This document shows positions 10,607-21,531 of a stretch of DNA of 64,000 nucleotides, piece by piece. Below the pieces are notes generated by a model, which worked only from the letters and a program-made list of their open reading frames with translations, had not been told where the DNA came from and did no database searches. How positions within the stretch are numbered: the first letter of the stretch is position 1; each line of letters begins with the position of its first letter. The DNA lies in the NCBI GenBank assembly GCA_039583875.1, contig CM077159.1, positions 1,572,812-1,636,811 of the forward strand, given 5' to 3'. A program made the translations under genes and the position numbers. This DNA is from Platanthera guangdongensis. Taxonomy: Eukaryota > Streptophyta > Magnoliopsida > Asparagales > Orchidaceae.

Positions 10607-12279
10607 AATTTGTGAAGTGGAAGTGGGTGACGGGACATGTCGGGCGGCCTGGGCGGACAGCTTTGGCGGACTAGGCGGACTGGGCGGACTGAGGTGTGCG
10701 GCCTGATGATAGGTCTAGTGGGAAGCCGGCTGTCTTCTGAGCGGGTTGTTGCATGGAGTGCGCGGATTATGCGGCCTGGTGTCTGCGGATAGGGTATTTG
10801 CTGATTGGCTTTGCCAAGGAGCGGCCTGAGTGGATGGAGGCTTGCGGACTGGTGCATTGCTCAGTGGTCGCGGGTGCAAGCTTGTGCTGAAAGGAGGGTT
10901 GGCTCTTGTCCGCGGGAAGCTTGCGGACTGATGCGTCCGCGGTATTGGCTGTTGCGGACTGAGCTTAGAGCTTGGCTGAGGCCTTGTCAAGTTCTGGTGT
11001 TACAGCAGGTATCTTGCTGTGGAGACCGGTTGGCGGACTGGTATTTGGAGTCCGGGAGGAAGCTGCTGCGTTGGACAAGTGCGAGGTGCTCGCGGACTGG
11101 TTGCGGTCTGTGCTTGGGTATTTGGCGGACGGTAGTTTGTGTCCGCCATGCTCGCACTGGACCTTGATGGTTTTGGACTTGGTCACACCTTGTGTCAAGT
11201 TCATGGTGTCCGCCGTATCCGCCAAGTCCGCTGTGACCGGGCGGACTGTTGCTGTCTGCCCTTGGTCGTGGACTTGTGGCGGATTGAGGTGTGAGTCTTG
11301 CGGACTGCCTCGGGTTGGTGCGGACTACCATTGAAGAGGGTGCTGTCCTGTAGTAGTTGGAGCTTTGCGGGCTGATGCCTTGTCCGCATCTCTTGGGCGG
11401 ATTGGAGCGAGTTCGTCAATGGTTGCCTTGCTCCTGGCGGTTTTCCTTGGTGACCGGCTAAGTCCTCGCGGACTCAGCGGACGGTGGTTTGTATTCGCGC
11501 GGGCTGGGGCGGTGTCGCTATCTCTTGGGCGGTGACCACACTCCTCACCCTGCCTATAAATAGGACCCCCCCTGGCACATCTACAGTAACCTAAGTAACT
11601 TGAGTGAACAGTAAGTTGGGGTGTGCAAGGAGCTGCGGTCTGTGTTTTCCAGTCCACGCGGATTGTTTCAGGCTGACGGTTTGCTGTGTGCAGGTCGCGC
11701 GAATAAGTTCAAGGAGCCAGGAGTTTGGCTGTGACTTCGGTCAAGTGCTTGGAAGTGTGCGGTCTCTGCGGACTCAGCAGGAGGTCGCTCTGCGGCTTGT
11801 CAGTTCTGTTTCAACTTTGCCAGCTTCAATAACCTGTCCGCCGGTTTCAGGCGGGTAGGGGAGTTCCTCAGTTCAGGTTCAGCAGGAGGCGAATTATTGT
11901 GTGTCTGCGCGGCCTCGCGGCTTCGGCGGACTCCGTGTCTATTCGGCGGATTGCAGCATAGCTTGGGCGAGCTCAGCGGACTCGGCGACCTCGGTGACCT
12001 CGCGGTCTCGGCGGACTCGGGTGCTGTCCGCCCGGCTTGTTTTTTGGTGCTTTCTGTTTACAGCTGTTATACTAGGGAAATCATGTCTCGCTATGTATGC
12101 CTCGCATTGTAAAGAAGTGAATGTATAAAAGACCTGCTTGTGCCTCCATTGTTTGTTGGGATTTACCTTTGTACCTCTAGTCCTTGGTTTCCGCTGGTTC
12201 AACGTGAGAACTGGGTAGTTCCGAAGATATTAATTTGGCGTTTGGGCTATCTTGCTGACCACGTTGAGAAAATTTAACA
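10601..12279 (+). repeat. Cop-2 3' LTR
   Basis: 1679 bp, collinear with 1957-3635. It carries the same GCGGAC array, TATA box and ends. Substitutions relative to the 5' copy are scattered and mostly transitions. At 12280 the sequence returns to the 5' LTR of Sire-1. Confidence 0.95.
11555..11564 (+). promoter_or_regulatory. TATA box, Cop-2 3' LTR
   Basis: TATAAATAGG at the same offset as in the 5' LTR. It could drive transcription outward into the neighbouring Sire-1 sequence. Confidence 0.65.
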
Positions 12280-12688
12280 CCATCACCCTTATTTCCAATT
12301 CCTGTACAAGGTTTTAATGCCCTTCAAAATTATTCTGGTTGTAAGTCTTCTTCCAAAAGACTTGAGGTTTTGGTTATTGAGCACCTGAACAAAAGCTCAT
12401 TGGTGTCAGGCACCTGATCAAAAACCTGAGTGGATTCCTACCAGGGTGGTAGAAGAGTGGATGTACCCAGGTTGGGGAACCACTATAAAATTTCTTGCGT
12501 CGTCTGGTTGCCCTTTTCTTTTGTTTTGGCTGTGATCTGTGATTGCTTAGTTTATTGTGCTTAGTTTATTTTATTTGCTGACTTGTTCACTTAGGAATAC
12601 AACAAAAGTTGTAAAGATTTTTTAAGAGAGCACAATACTCTATTCACCCCCCCCCTCTAGAGTACATCAGATCCACCTTGCACTTTCA
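12280..12688 (+). repeat. Sire-1 5' LTR, second part
   Basis: Resumes at CCATCACCCTT, where the uninterrupted 3' LTR reads CACCATCACCC at about 22999, and ends CACTTTCA at 12688 before the primer-binding site. It contains the core promoter block (12456-12490) and the CTATTCACC-plus-C-run motif at about 12638-12660 that is shared with Sire-F, Sire-G and Sire-H. Confidence 0.92.
12456..12490 (+). promoter_or_regulatory. Sire-1 core promoter block with TATA box
   Basis: AGTGGATGTACCC, then GGTTGGGGAACCAC, then TATAAAA at 12484. Nearly the same block precedes the TATA box in Sire-F (48401), Sire-G (minus strand, 49324) and Sire-H (38883). In the 3' LTR copy (23175-23209) the first T of TATA is C. 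Confidence 0.75.
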
Positions 12689-12690
12689 AT

Positions 12691-12702
12691 TGGTATCAAA
12701 GC
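12691..12702 (+). other. Sire-1 primer-binding site
   Basis: TGGTATCAAAGC starts two bases after the LTR and matches the initiator tRNA-Met 3' end with one change (A for G). The leader from 12703 to the gag ATG at 12822 has nothing else recognisable. Confidence 0.85.
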
Positions 12703-12821
12703 AAGATTTGGTTAAAATACCACACCTTATTGGTTGTACAGGCTAATACCTGAACCACAAAGATCCCTCTGGTGAGATCTGATTGTTTTGTGTTTGCTGT
12801 TAGATTTATTCCTTCAGAGAA

Positions 12822-14930
12822 ATGGCCCAAAACAAAGACTATACAAGCATCAGACCTCCAGTATGCAATCTTAACAAGTTTGCCATTTGGAAGGCAAGAA
12901 TCAGATTATACATGAACTCTATTGATGAGGATATCTTTTCTGTTATCTTGACAGGTGTACCTCCAGCACCTGCAGCTTCTACAAGCACCTCCACCAACAT
13001 GACTGTAGTGCCCCCTTCAGAAAACAATGATGCCTATAAGAAAGCAAAAATGGCTGATGCAAAGGCAATGAATATCTTGGCTCAGACAATGTCAGATGAC
13101 ATATTTCAAAAGGTGGCTGAGTGCACCTCATCCAAAGCCATTTGGGATTCCCTCAACCAAATGGTAGCTGGTTCAGCAGATGAGAGAAAAGACAGGAGAT
13201 CCAATCTCATTTCCCTGTATGAGAACTTCAAAAAGGATGAGGTTAAATCAGTTGCAGAAATGTATAACAGGTTGAGTTCAATTATCAATGAGCTCAAGAC
13301 CTTGGATAAGGACATCACCTTGACAGAGGTGAATGATAAGATATTGATGTGCTTCCCTAGCTCTTGGGACTCCAGAATCTGGCCAATCAAGGAAGCCAGA
13401 AGCCTAAATGAGATATCAACTGAATCTCTACTAGGCAAGTTAAAATCCTCCGAGCAGCTGGTCAAATCAAGAGAAGCAGCAGAACAGAAGGCAACAAGTC
13501 CAGTTAGAAAGGATCACATCATAGCCTTCAAAGCAGCTGAGGAAAGTGAGACATCAACTTCCAATGAGGAAATCATGAGCCTCTTTGCCAAAAGGTTCTA
13601 AAAGATGGCTAGAAAGGATTTCAGAAGGAAATCATCCAGGCAGGATGATAAGCCCAAGTATGACAAGACACCAACCAAGGAGGTTGTGTGTTTTGGCTAT
13701 AGAAAGCCTGAACATTACATCTCAGTATGTCCAGAAAACCAGATGAAGGACAAGAGCAGAGAAAAGGACTCCAGGAGAAAGCACAGCAGCAGACCCTCCT
13801 CCAGCAAATATAAAAAGAAAGACATGGGATTTGTTGCTGAGACATGGAGTGATACAGAAGAAGAAACATCCTCTTCCAGTTCAAGTGAAGAAGAGGAAGA
13901 AGCAAGAACCAAGGAGGTGTGTCTAATGGCAATTGATGCCTCCAGGAGCTGTTCTGGATCAGAAGAAGTAGCCTCAGACTCAGAGGCAGATCAGGTTATT
14001 TCTAGTTTTGATTTTAATTCTGACTTATTTAAAACTGAATTCAAAACAATGTGCTTAGACTTAATCAATTCAGAAAAGGAAATAAAAACTCTTAGAGAAA
14101 GATTAGGTAATCTTGAATCAGTTAACTCAGAAAACATAAAGCTAACAGACCAATTAACCCTAGCAAATGAAAAAATAATTAAATTAAAATCTGAATTATG
14201 TGAGGCCAAACAACTTGAGCAATCTCTCAATGGGAGAAGTATCAAGCTGATGGACATAACAAGCACAGTGAATGCCAGATTAAATGGCAAACTGGGCTTG
14301 GGTGCTTCATCAAGTTTACCCCCCATAATTAAGAAAAATATTCTTACAACCCCCATCAAGTTTATTTCTGCAAAGGGAAAAGAAAAGATTATAAACAAAC
14401 CATTGTCTGAAAACAATCCAAAACCTATAGACAAGAGAAACAGAAATCAGAAAACAGTTAATAAAAACAAGGTTCAGCAGCATTCGTCGAACGCAGATCG
14501 ACGATATGTGGCCAGTTTGTCGAACCCAGATCGACGAATGCTAAACACAAACATCAGTTATAATAATTCGTCTAACTGCGATCGACGAACTGTGTATGGT
14601 TCGTCAAGCAGAGGTCGACGAACTTGGGGCGCAGAATATGACTATTGTCATTCTCTGAGTAGTGATCGACGATCTCATCCCTATTCGTCGAACTCTGGTC
14701 GACGAACTTACAATAATTCGTCGAACCCAGAAAGGCCAAACTTAAACCATTTTTCTTTTAGAAATTTTAAACCAACTAATAAGACATTTAATCCTATATC
14801 TGATTGGGTATTTCCACCTAGGATATATCACCCCTTAGGTTATAAATCTCAACCTGCTTTATCAGTTATTTCCAGCTTTTCATTTCAACCAAATAAAGGA
14901 CCCAAGGTAACCTGGGTTAAGAACAATTAA
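12822..14930 (+). pseudogene. Sire-1 gag
   Basis: Starts at the ATG at 12822 (MAQNKDYTSI) with a Sirevirus/UBN2-type gag domain to about 13480. An in-frame TAA at 13599 interrupts it, and the same frame continues to TAA at 14930. The zinc knuckle at 13689-13730 reads CFGYRKPEHYISVC: the second Cys is Tyr (13698-13700), so metal binding is probably lost. Asp/Glu/Ser-rich sequence follows, then a coiled coil (about 14000-14240) of the kind known in Sirevirus Gag. A Ser/Asn/Arg repeat at 14483-14730 is encoded by palindromic words. Pol follows in the +1 frame. Confidence 0.88.
14483..14730. repeat. Palindromic array inside Sire-1 gag frame
   Basis: Seven units of TTCGTCGAAC, a 4-base spacer and (GA)TCGACGAA, some decayed, read in frame as SSN-x-DRR repeats (HSSNADRRY, SLSNPDRRM, NSSNCDRRT, GSSSRGRRT and so on). 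Each intact unit could form an 8-bp stem in RNA. They are the same words as in the LTR array of this element. Confidence 0.85.
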
Positions 14931-14982
14931 GCTTTGTTTTTCATTACAGGTACAGGTGAAGAGCTGTCCAAGGGTGAGTTAG

Positions 14983-17900
14983 ACCTGGTACTTGGATAGT
15001 GGTTGCTCCAAGCATATGACAGGCAGTAAGGCAAATTTATCCAATTACAAGTCCAAGCTAGGACCAAAGGTGATTTTTGGAGATTCAAAAAGTGTCCAGT
15101 CAGAAGGATATGGAGTAGTGAAGATTGGAGCAGTCACTTTCAAGAAAGTAACATATGTAAGAGGACTTAAACATAACCTTATATTCATAAGTCAATTATG
15201 TGATGAAGGTTATCAGGTACACTTTAACTCTACCTCTTGCTCTATTATTAATAATAATAACCAAACTGTTTTAATTGGACTTAGACAATGCAACATATAC
15301 CTAGTAGATTTTATTTCTGCCAAAACTGATGTTGGTTTTCTTAATATCACTAGTAATCAAAATGAGTTATGGCACAAAAGATTAGGGCATTTAAACCTTA
15401 AGAATATATCTAGGTTATCTAAAGACAACCTTGTTAGAGGTTCACCTTCTGGCCCCTACAAGAAGGAAAGCCTATGCAGGTCTTGTCAATTAGGCAAGCA
15501 AACTAAAACTAACTTCAAATCCATTAATAAAAGTGATTCACCTAGGATTTTGTATTTGCTTCATGTGGATCTATTTGGACCCATTGCAGTACAAAGCCTA
15601 GGAGGGAAGTCTTATACTTTAGTGATTGTTGATGACTTCTCTAGATTCAGTTGGGTAGCCTTTCTGAGAGCTAAGTCAGATACATTCAAGTTTCTTACAG
15701 ATTTTCTCAGGACCATACAGATTGAGTTCTCTACTCATATTGCATTGATCAGAAGTGATCATGTCACAGAGTTTGAGTCTCTTCTTATGCATAAGTTCTG
15801 TGAGAAGGAAGGTATCAGGCAGTGCTTCTCCGCTCCTAGAACTCCCCAACAAAATGGGATTGCTGAAAGGAAAAATAGGACACTCATTGAATCTGCAGGT
15901 ACATTATTAGCAGATGCTTACATGCCTCTATCCTTTTGGGCAGAAGCTGTAAATACTGCTAACTATGTCCTGAACAGAAGCCTTATACATAAACTGAAAA
16001 ATAAGACCCCCTATGAATTACTTAAAAAGAAGAAACCTAAAATCACTTACTTTAAAGTTTTTGGTTGCATTTGTTATATTCACACTAACAATAAAAGATA
16101 CATTAGAAAGTTTGAGGATAAGGCTGAAGAAGGGATTTTTCTAGGATATTCCCAAGTAAGCAAGGCCTATAGGGTTTTTAATAAATCCACCCTTAAAATT
16201 GAAGAATCTGTTCATGTATCTTTTGATGAAGCTAACATGTCTTATAAGTCGAAAGAGATTTCTACCAATAGCTTTTTGCAGGTTCCACCACTGTGTGAGT
16301 CTATGGATAGACTAAACCTTACCAAAGAGGTATCAACCCATCATACTCCACAGGTTGCTGAAGATAGTGAAGAAGAAATTCAAGAGGAAGTGGCTGAACT
16401 TCCCTCAACAGCTAGTACCATTCCCCAAGAGGAATTATTTACAGAAGTTATTGCTCAACAAACTCCACCAACTGATCTTGTCACACTTAGAGATCACCCC
16501 AGATCTCAAGTGATTGGAGACATTTTAGTAGGTGTACATACAAGGCATCAACTCAACCAAGACTTGATGCATGCCTGTTTTCTCTCTCAAATTTAACCTC
16601 TCACCATCCATGAAGCAGAGCAAGATCCCCACTAGATCATTGCAATGCAAGAGGAACTAAATCAGTTTGAGAGATGTAGAGTTTGGGATTTGGTTGCAAG
16701 ACCCCATAACTACCCAGTTATTGGAACCAAATGGGTCTACAGGAACAAGTTGGATGCTCAAGGCAACATTGTGAGAAACAAGGCTAGGCTTGTTGCTCAA
16801 GGTTACAGGCAGGAGGAAGGAATTGATTATGACCAAACCTTTGCCCCTGTTGCAAGGTTAGAGGCCATAAGAATCTTCCTTGCCTATGCAGCTCACAAGA
16901 GATTCAAAGTCTACCAAATGGATGTCAAGAGTGCATTTCTGAATGGAGTACTTCAAGAAGAGGTTTATGTAGAACAACCTCCAGGTTTTATCTCTCCAAC
17001 TCAACCCTCTTTTGTATTTAAATTGCATAAAGCTCTCTATGGTTTAAAGCAAGCTCTAAGAGCTTGGTATGAGACCTTAGCAAGCTTTCTTTTAGAGCAT
17101 AAATTTACAAGAGGAACCATAGATAAAAGACTTTTCACTAGACATCATAAGGACCAAATATTGTTAGTACAAATATATGTGGATGACATCATCTTTGGGT
17201 CTACAGATCCCAAATTGTGCAAGAGATTTGCTGACCTCATGCATTCCAAATTTGAGATGAGTAGCATGGGTGAGCTTTCCTACTTCCTTGGTCTCCAAGT
17301 GAAGCAGCTCCCTGCTGGTATCTTCCTCTCCCAAGCTAAGTATGCTAAAGAGCTTATTAAGAAGTTTGTGATGGGTGATGCTTCCGGAATGAAAACCTCT
17401 ATGGCTACCAATGCTGTTGTGGATTCTGATGCAGCAGGGAAACCTGTAGATCAGAAACATTATAGGGCAATTGTTGGATCCCTACTATACCCAACAGCTA
17501 GCAGAACTGATATAATGTTTGCCATATGCCTTTGTGCTAGGTTACAAGTGAACCCTAAAGAATCTCACCTTATTTTCCTAAAAAGAATTTTGAGATATAT
17601 AAAGAGTTATCCTAATCTAGGACTCTGGTATCCTGCAGAGTAAGAGTTTGAGTTAACTGGATACTCAGATACTGACAATACTGGATGTAGAGTGGACAGG
17701 AAGAGTACCTCTGGAACCTGCTAGTTCCTGGGTATGAGACTTGTCTCCTGGTTTTGTAAAAAGCAGACATCTGTGTCTACATCAACTACAGAAGCTGAAT
17801 ACATGGCTGCTGGCAGCTGCTGTTCACAAATGCTATGGATACAAAACCAACTCCTAGACTATGGTGTCAACTTAAATAATTTAACATTATTTTGTAATAA

Positions 17901-18129
17901 TACTAGTGTTATTGCTATAGCACAGAATCCAGTTCACCATTCTAGGACTAAGCATATTGAAATAAGACATCATTTCATTAGATATAATGTAGACAAAAAG
18001 AAAATTAACTTAATCCATATTCCTACTAATTTACAGAGAGCAGACATTTTCACCAAGTCCTTGGATGAGAAAACCCATCTGTTCTTTATAAATCAACTGG
18101 GAATGATTAATGGAGAAGAGTTAACTTAG
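14983..18129 (+). pseudogene. Sire-1 pol (protease, integrase, RT, RNase H)
   Basis: Copia-order pol in the +1 frame relative to gag, following an in-frame TAG at 14980. Protease active site LDSGCSKHMTG at about 14992. HHCC pre-integrase ends near 15490. The integrase core has HVDLFGP, RSDHVTEF (usual SDHGTEF) and GIAERK. RT is at about 16645-17400 with YVDD at 17176-17187. RNase H is at about 17640-18100 with STTEAEY and RTKHIEIRHHF. In-frame stops lie at 16594 (TAA), 16636 (TAG at a position normally Trp), 17641 (TAA) and 17722 (TAG). No frameshift is needed, so decay is by point mutation. Confidence 0.9.
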
Positions 18130-18139
18130 TTTTTGTCTA

Positions 18140-18415
18140 CATTCGACGAAATTTCCAGAGTTCATCGAACAGAGTTCGACGAATTAGGGAAAGTTTGGGA
18201 GATTCTCGTCGAACGAAGATCGACGAATTCTCTGTATGGAAACAATGTTCGTCGACCGGAGATCGACGAACTTTGCTTCAGAAGATATTTCATCGAATGG
18301 AGTTCGACGAACTGTTTTCGATTCTTCTGGATGAGATCGACGAATTATTTGTCTATAATTTATTTCGTCGAGCTTAGTTCGAAGAATTTTTCTTTTTCGT
18401 GGAACGGAGATTGTC
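18140..18415. repeat. Palindromic array between Sire-1 pol and env-like frame
   Basis: Six or seven units built from GTTCGACGAA and TCGTCGAACG...GATCGACGAA, about 40-45 bases apart, fill most of the spacer after the RNase H stop. They are the same words as in the LTR and gag. No coding use is evident. Confidence 0.8.
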
Positions 18416-18496
18416 GATTCATATTCTGAAAAACTTATATCTAGGTTTTCTTCGACCTCCATCCCACGCTTTCAGTTCCTTTGCTCTTGATCGCCG

Positions 18497-18520
18497 TTTT
18501 TCTCTGTGTTTTTCTTGCAG
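18497..18520 (+). promoter_or_regulatory. Possible splice acceptor before env-like frame
   Basis: A pyrimidine-rich tract ending TTTCTTGCAG stops seven bases before the ATG at 18528. Env-like frames of some plant retroelements are known to be made from spliced RNA, so this is a plausible 3' splice site. No donor was identified and no RNA evidence is available. Confidence 0.45.
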
Positions 18521-18527
18521 GTCATCA

Positions 18528-21338
18528 ATGGCGATTCCAGCAGGAGCTTTGGCGGCAATGAAATTTGATACTGGTTTTGATATGGATTTTGATTCTTTCC
18601 AACATTCTGACCCCATCTTTATCTATATCTTCGAACTGCTCGAAGAATTTAATCTAAAGGACTTTATGACCCGAAGGATTAAACTGCACTCAACTGAAAT
18701 CAGAGAATGGGTGTATACATCATCTGTTATTGAGGAAGATGTGGTGGCAGGAAATATCGGGAGTACTGTTGTTTCGTTATCTCCCGCAATTCTTTCTGAA
18801 ATATTTGGATTAGTAAATGGGGACGATGACATGGAAATGGATTCTGAAGAATTCGGTGATATGCTGAAGTTAATGGGGTTTACAGGAAGCAACCCTAACA
18901 AGCTGTTGAAGAAGCAACTGTCCGCCGCCTACTAGTTTCTGGCAGACATTGTAGGAAAAGTGTTGATGGCCAAGCACTCAGCGCACGATTACATCACCCG
19001 CTACCAATTCCTGGTTATGTGTGCCGTGGTGAACACGAGACATGTCAACTGGGGCACAATCTTCTTTGAGTTAATCAAGAAAAAGAACAGTAAGAAAGAG
19101 GTCTGCTTCGGCAGAATTTTGGGAATTTTTCTTCAGGAGAATGCTGGTGAATTAATGGTCTCCCCGAACATTTTCATCAATGCCAGCAAGCGCCTCACCT
19201 GCTCCTTGTTTGGAAGATGGGAGAGGACTATCTCCAAGCCCTCAAAGGCTTCCTCCTCTTCCATCCTTACTTCTGAGAGCACCAGGGCTGTAAAGGCCAC
19301 TCCCCTCCCTGCAGAAGAGGTCCTTCCATCTCCACCATCTCTTCCTGCATAACTTCCAGCACAACAACAACTCCCTTCCTCTTCCATTCCTTCTACCACA
19401 CCTAAATCTCCACAACATACTCATGTGCCTACTCCTCCTCCATCTCTACCACTTGACATTATCAACATTCCTACATCCCCTGCATCACCTCATGAGACAT
19501 CTATTCCTATACCTCCTCAGACTCCTTTTCCCCCTCATTTGTCATCCATTCCATCTTACACCATCCCCACAGACACTATCATGCCAGATGCCCCCATTCC
19601 ACCTGATATTCCATCCTCTTCCCCTTCCCCATTTGATCCATCAACCATCATCTCCTTGCTCACTCCCCTCATCAAATATCTCATCCAAGAGGCCAATACA
19701 CCTCTTGTGACCTCCATCAATTCTTTATCTGCCCAGATTTCTGCCCTATCTGCTGTCCCCTCTTCATTCAGGGGCCTGGCTCCAGGTATTCCTGAACCCA
19801 GGTAGGGGGAGATGCTCTATGAAGAAGCAGCAGCTGATGCAGATGCAGATGCAGCAGCAGCAGCAGATACAATAGCAGCCCCCTCTACAGCAGATGTTTC
19901 AGATACAGATACATATAGTTTGCTAGATGTTGATTCTGAGATGATTGAATTAATTCATTTTATGGATACTGACAATGATCTAGATGAATCAGTTGAGGAA
20001 ATAAAACCTGTTGTTGATTTCCATTTAAATCCCACAGTAAATTTGTCTATTTTGTTAAGAAGTTTTGATACAGTATTTATGCAGTCTCTTCCAGCTGATT
20101 CTACTAAGCCACATTTGGCTATTGTACCCTACACCTCCCCAATAAGTCCAGCAGTTGCTAAGCAACTCTGTGACAGTTTTGCTCCTCCAGTTGTTACTCC
20201 ATCATCTTCAGTTATTCCAGAAGATATTTCAGTACCAGTTTTTGTCATGGATGACTCTCCTTTGCCAGATTTGGATGAACTAATTCTAGCTGATATTGAA
20301 GAGGAGAATAAGGCAGCAGCTGAAAGCTTTGTCCCCATTGTTTCTGACTACTGTGCAGTCCCCTCCTCTTCTGTTGCTGAAACTCCAGTTCCTGAACTTT
20401 CTGCCCCTCCTCTAGAGAAAGCCTTTATTGATGATAAAGCTCTAAAAGCTTTGGATGCTCTTTATGACATCCCTCAGGGTTTTGATTCTGAAGAAGATGA
20501 TGATGATGACTCAGATGAAGATGCTGCCAGTAAGAAAAAGAAGATGCTATCAAAGAAAAGGAAGTCTCCTCCTCCTCCAGCTCCTAAGCCTAATCCCAAT
20601 GCTGACACCCCTTACTATATTCTGCGCAATGTCACTCCATACAAGGGAATGCCTGCATGGATATGGCTATCCAAGAACCAGCAGAAGGAAAGAAAGAGAA
20701 GTAGGAGATATTCCCCTCCTCCAGTGCACAAATATAGAAAGGATCCTCATCCTCCTCATACTCCAGCAGCTGGTGCCTCTGGCTCTTCTAGCTCTCAGAG
20801 ATCTGCCCCCATGTAAACATATCAGAGACAGTCAGGGAGATCATCTGGAAGCATCTAGCAGAAGCAGTCATCCTCAGGAAGTCAAAGTCAACAGCATCAG
20901 CAGCAGCAGCAACAAACCTCTGAAGTACAGAAAGCAGACAGTCCAAAAAGGTCATACTCTCCTCCAATCCCATTTGAAGATCCTAAAACTGCTAATACTG
21001 CAAAAATGGCCAGATTCCAGGAGCTAATTGGACTATCCTTGATCAATAAAGCCAAGGCTGAAGGCAAAGATACATCAGGACTTACAACCATATCAAAGTA
21101 CAGAAAAGAAGAGCTGAAAAGGTTTGACAAAGGCAATAAATTGTTTAATGTTGATGACTATATGAAACTTCATCCAAAAGAAGTTGTCCCGAGAGCAACA
21201 TCATTGAACATTATAGGGGCAGCTGATATGACTATGACAAAGGCTCAGGCTTCAGATCCCAAGAGAGAAATCATCTTTAAGAAGCCAGGAGAGAAACCAA
21301 CTGAAGACAGGTCCAAGCAGAAGAAGCCAAAGAAGTAA
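18528..21338 (+). pseudogene. Sire-1 env-like third frame
   Basis: From the ATG at 18528 (MAIPAGALAAMKF) one frame runs about 936 codons to TAA at 21336, broken only by in-frame stops at 18933, 19350, 19803, 20814 and 20856. The N-terminal part to about 19250, including ITRYQFLVMCAVVNTRHVNW, resembles the 'putative plant transposon protein' region of Sirevirus and gypsy extra frames. A Pro/Ser/Thr-rich segment (19260-19800), an acidic Ala/Asp-rich segment (19812-20520), Lys-rich patches and a Gln-rich tract (about 20870-20920) follow. No signal peptide or convincing membrane segment is visible, so 'env-like' refers to position only. The stop at 19803 lies in a TAGGGGGAGA purine tract and may be a true end, with the rest a second frame. 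Confidence 0.7.
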
Positions 21339-21531
21339 TTTTCATGTTATTTCAATTTCTTTCTGTTTTTGTTTTTCAAACTATGCTATCTGCTTAAACA
21401 AAGCTGTGTATTTATATATCTGTTGCATATGTTGGTAATTCTCTGCTAGATATATTTCTTTTCTTGCTTTGTTTTTCTGTTTGTTTCTGTTTTGAGTCTC
21501 TATTAGTGACCTCACCCAAATAGGGGGAGAT
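21339..21531 (+). other. Sire-1 3' untranslated region and polypurine tract
   Basis: A T-rich stretch after the last stop, ending in AAATAGGGGGAGAT directly before the 3' LTR. The purine tract (21518-21531) would prime plus-strand synthesis. A similar tract occurs earlier at 19802-19812. Confidence 0.85.

Larger units (their letters stand above)
1957..12279 (+). mobile_element. Cop-2: Ty1/copia element nested in Sire-1
   Basis: LTRs of identical length (1679 bp) lie at 1957-3635 and 10601-12279. A primer-binding site starts at 3636 and a polypurine tract ends at 10600. Flanking 5-mers are CCATT and CCATC, and the uninterrupted Sire-1 3' LTR at about 22999 shows the empty site CACCATCACC. It encodes one gag-pol frame that is broken by Gyp-solo (6193-8949) and by a TGA at 9887. 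It is not Sirevirus-like: no env-like region and a different gag. The exact copia lineage is not assigned. Confidence 0.95.

Noticed and set aside
19812..20816. A captured host gene inside Sire-1
   Set aside because: The frame is collinear with the flanking env-like frame, is low-complexity acidic sequence and shows no host domain; an element-encoded frame is simpler.
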